Assembly: GCA_015501055.1 (NCBI GenBank)
Contig: JADNYV010000996.1
Coordinates: 1-11,039, forward strand
Direction of reading: 5' to 3'
DNA from: Mucidula mucida
Lineage: Eukaryota; Basidiomycota; Agaricomycetes; Agaricales; Physalacriaceae
DNA: 11,039 nucleotides
Shown here one piece after another: positions 8,756-11,039 of the stretch; the stretch's first letter is position 1; each line of letters begins with the position of its first letter. The notes beneath the pieces were generated by a model. It was given only the letters and a program-made list of their open reading frames with translations, ran no database searches and was not told the DNA's origin. Position numbers and translations under genes: made by a program.

Positions 8756-9129
8756 TTAGGTAGCAGCGGACTTGATGGGGAGGATAGTGACATCGCGAGA
8801 ATGCTGGCATGTAGCGTCGTCTGCTGTCGGCGTGTTGTTAGAGGTGAAGGCGCCTTCGAACAGAGTTGTGAGTATTTGGCATGCAGCAACGCTGACGACA
8901 CAGTAAATAGGTAAAGAATACGATACACTCACCAGATACCAATATTTCGGGCCCCGCAGGCCGTCTTCGTCGCTGTGCTGTTATTCGCAGGTTCATGAAA
9001 AGACGTGGTGAAGACCAAGAAGCTGCTTGATCGCTGTGTCGGATGTCCGGATCGAGTTGCCGGGTTCCGAACTATGGTGCGGGATTGCTCTCTACAGCGA
9101 CGGCTGCAACGGAGTCGCTTTATGAGCAT
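8756..9129 (-). CDS. Doubtful spliced ORF inside element B
   Basis: ATG at 9129 opens a 66-codon Arg/Ser-rich frame ending at a GTGAGT donor (8932). Using a 41-bp intron to the CAG at 8892, it continues 45 codons (CQILTTLFEG…) to TAA at 8756. The intron is short and no domain is recognised. A different minus-strand frame (8928-8545, 127 aa, Ser/Pro-rich) overlaps and could equally be chance. If real, this would be cargo or a captured fragment, not a transposase. Confidence 0.15.
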
Positions 9130-10300
9130 TGGAAATATATATTATAAGCTGTTGCCATCTATCAGAAGAAAAACGAAGTGAATCCAGTAAGCATGCACAA
9201 AGATATACCTATATGTTATGATTGTCCGGCTCATTGTCGACCTCGACGATGGCGATAATTGAAACACGCCGAAGTAAGATCATCAGTTGTCTTGTGTTGC
9301 ATATAAATAATGTATGCTGCAAGATGGAGTCCATTAGTACACTCTGTGATGCAGGAATTTTGGTTGTACGAGAGCATATACGAGGCAATCCCTAAAGCAT
9401 TTGTATGCACTTAACATCTTCTTTCGACTATTGACTGTCTTGACTCAAGATTTCCTTCATATCGGGAAATTCTTCCATGAGTTTAACTGTGTCAATAGAC
9501 ACTAATTGTCTATTACCCTCTGCCTTTCGCACTGTGGGTAACATTATAAACATTGCAGTCTGTACCACGTCTGACTACGCAATCAATGATCGTCTCTCTA
9601 CCACTAACCACCACCACCACGCCGTCGCACATGCCGGCTAGCTCTCTTCACTTCTGCTACTTCCTTCAGGCATGACATCCTGCTATGTGCTGACTCAGAG
9701 GCCCTGCTTGGCATGCGGCGACTTCTATCCATGCAACAGTATGGTCTACAAAGCCAGAGCCGACATGCCTTGTCATCTGCGGGACGTGCGCGCGCGCACT
9801 GGGCAACGAAGAACACCTCAATATCGTTATTTCTCTGTCGGCCCTTCCGCCTGTGCTGTCGTCCACGAGATCCGACGAGAGGTGGCCGATGCATATGGAA
9901 CGAGGCGACGAAGCACATCGAGAAGCTTACGGGGTCCACTGCGACAGTCAAGAGTAGAGCGGCTTGGGGAATGGACACTCAGTGCTGGCATGAGGGCGAG
10001 ATGCAGAGTCAGATTTTAGTTTTGCCTGTGGAAGGGTGGTGGCGAGTGTCTGTTTGCGATTGGTTCGCGAGGGCGATTAGCTATGCAGACCGGACGACGG
10101 AAAGCAATTCAGATGGCTGTGACGACGGGGAATCGGGATGAAGCGAGATACCCACACTGCCGACGATTGCGAGTGGTTTTACGAAGACAACTTGCTTTCG
10201 TGTTACGGTTCCCGAATATTTTACTAACAGAGTACTTGTCTGTGTACAGTACTAAATTATCTATTTGAATGATTTTCTTAAAATTTTTGGGTGCCTATGA
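9130..10300. other. Interior of element B without a recognised gene
   Basis: 9130-9600 is A/T-rich and shows nothing clear. 9670-10140 is G/C-rich with several overlapping open frames, including a plus-strand frame 9709-9957 of 82 codons with a CGTC motif and no in-frame start. Overlapping openness in several frames makes coding uncertain. No DDE, RNase-H-like, zinc-finger or reverse-transcriptase motif was seen. Confidence 0.45.
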
Positions 10301-10321
10301 GGTGGGCAAGTGACGAGACGA

Positions 10322-10459
10322 CGGGAGCGGCGTCGGGACGATGAGCGGAAGGATTGATCGCATGCCGATCACGCAATAGCGACGAATTGGCGGGAGCAGC
10401 GTCGGTTTGATGGGCGGGACAGTGATGATACGTCGATCACACGGTAGTGACGGCTAGCG
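10322..10459 (+). repeat. Two-unit subterminal tandem repeat of element B (69-bp period)
   Basis: Units 10322-10390 and 10391-10459 are alignable without gaps at roughly 70 percent of positions. Shared words include CGGGAGC, GCGTCGG, GATG and GATCAC. One related unit occurs at about 258-340 in element A, and an inverted relative lies near the left end of element B. Repeated subterminal units are typical transposase-binding arrays in cut-and-paste elements; that role is inferred here. Confidence 0.6.
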
Positions 10460-10495
10460 AGTGCTACAAGTCCGTTGTACTTGTAAAATATTGCG

Positions 10496-10589
10496 TAGGT
10501 GTAAATAACGACTTAACCCACCTAGTTAGGTGGTCCGCTGGGGGTGTCCTGACCACCTAATTAGGTGGGTTAAGTGGGAAGTGTTGGTG
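10496..10589 (-). repeat. Right 94-bp terminal inverted repeat of element B, with hairpin 10512-10574
   Basis: It matches the left repeat at all but two positions (8231 and the base in the GTTAAGTTG/GTTAAGTCG word). The hairpin ends exactly 15 nt from the tip, as in element A. Confidence 0.92.
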
Positions 10590-10597
10590 AGATGTCA
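10590..10597. repeat. 8-bp target site duplication, right copy (AGATGTCA)
   Basis: Identical to 8215-8222. On the minus strand it supplies the LTS codons at the break in the LRR gene. Confidence 0.92.
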
Positions 10598-11039
10598 ATG
10601 ACGGACACGCTTGGATTAAATCGATGTCCCGTTGGAGCTGCGGAAAATCGGGAGGCTCGTCCCCATAGTCGGTTTTGATGGCAAGGCGCCTGAGCTGCGC
10701 CAACGGCAGGTACATGCTCGTTACCGGGAAAGTGTCAATCCCCTCGAGTGCAACGTCAACAAGCTTGGGCGCATGGCACAGCATGTTCATGGCGCTGAGA
10801 GGAAGCTCCGCCAGCTCGGTGTCAGACGTAAAATGCGTGAACGTCAGGTCGATTTTTGCAAGGACCGGCAAAGCCAGGGGACTGACGCCGGCCATGATTT
10901 CGATGCCTTTGGAATTGAGAATGAGGGCAATGTTTTCCATCGCGATGATACCGGATTAGTGCGGTCAGCATTTCATTCCACCCATGGTCAAAACCCATAG
11001 GCATCGCGCCGGGTCCAAGCAATGGGAATGAAAAGTCCA
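10590..11039 (-). pseudogene. LRR (F-box-like) protein gene, 5' part in window, cut by element B and open at the window edge
   Basis: The frame from 10940 (MENIALILNSKG…) runs 117 codons to the target duplication, with LRR-like units LPVLAKIDLTFTHF, APKLVDVALEGI and LAQLRRLAIK. It then enters the transposon and stops at TAG (10559-10557) after ten transposon-encoded residues. Joined to 8214-7462 with one copy of the 8-bp duplication, the frame is continuous (…ACPSLTSFDMSYYRW…). Upstream of 10940 this frame has a stop, while another frame from 11037 to about 10942 (LDFSFP-like, ending WNEMLTALIRYHR) looks like the same protein. That implies a one-base frameshift or an intron I could not place. 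The N-terminus lies beyond the window. Confidence 0.7.

Larger units (their letters stand above)
8223..10589. mobile_element. Palindrome-ended DNA transposon (element B), 2,367 bp, 8-bp target duplication
   Basis: Inverted repeats of 94 bp at 8223-8316 and 10496-10589 match at 92 positions. They begin CACCAACA and carry a 63-nt nested palindrome starting 15 nt from each tip. The flanks AGATGTCA (8215-8222 and 10590-10597) are identical, and removing the element plus one copy restores the LRR gene. An 8-bp duplication is known from hAT, KDZ/Zisupton, P and Merlin-type elements. The tips do not fit the hAT consensus YARNG, so the superfamily is open. No transposase-like protein was found inside, so it is probably non-autonomous. 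The near-identical ends and intact duplication point to a fairly recent insertion. Confidence 0.9.

Noticed and set aside
9672..10019. Cys-rich plus-strand frame read as a possible zinc-binding domain (CLACGDFYPC)
   Set aside because: Cys spacing fits no RING, PHD or C2H2 pattern, and three frames are open here, so it is probably composition-driven.
8223..10589. Element B as a CACTA/Plavaka transposon because the tips start with CAC
   Set aside because: That group makes 2-3 bp target duplications. Here the duplication is 8 bp and is confirmed by restoration of the LRR frame.

Overview
The window looks like a transposon-rich accessory region from a filamentous fungus, most likely a mushroom-forming basidiomycete (Agaricomycetes). 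The evidence is several genes with short GT...AG introns of about 45-90 bp, a pogo/Fot1-type transposase with a long charged C-terminal tail, and an LRR (F-box-like) protein of the kind that forms large families in these fungi. No bacterial signals, tRNA, rRNA or CRISPR array were seen. The organism call is inference.

Layout. 1-495 is the right end of a palindrome-ended DNA transposon ('element A') whose left part lies outside the window. 496-1647 is mostly non-coding; it holds a degenerate repeat at about 659-925, one doubtful ORF, and a TATA-like promoter. 1648-6285 (+) is a seven-exon C2H2 zinc-finger gene. Its second intron contains a complete pogo-like transposon (1874-4954, TA target duplication) that carries its own transposase on the minus strand (4540-2121). 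About 6378-6688 is a second copy of the 659-925 repeat. 7425-6747 (-) is an unrecognised four-exon gene model of 156 aa. From 7462 to the right edge (-) lies an LRR protein gene cut in two by a 2,367-bp DNA transposon ('element B', 8223-10589). Element B has 94-bp inverted repeats and a perfect 8-bp target duplication.

How the parts relate. Both host genes can be rebuilt by removing one transposon. Taking out the pogo element leaves an ordinary 54-bp intron that joins exons in frame. Taking out element B plus one 8-bp duplication restores an uninterrupted LRR reading frame. Elements A and B belong to one family: both end in a 63-nt nested palindrome placed 15 nt from the tip, and the inner stem sequence differs between the copies while base pairing is kept. 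Element B shows no recognisable transposase, so it is probably non-autonomous and depends on a source elsewhere. The zinc-finger gene and the transposase each carry one in-frame stop that interrupts an otherwise continuing protein.
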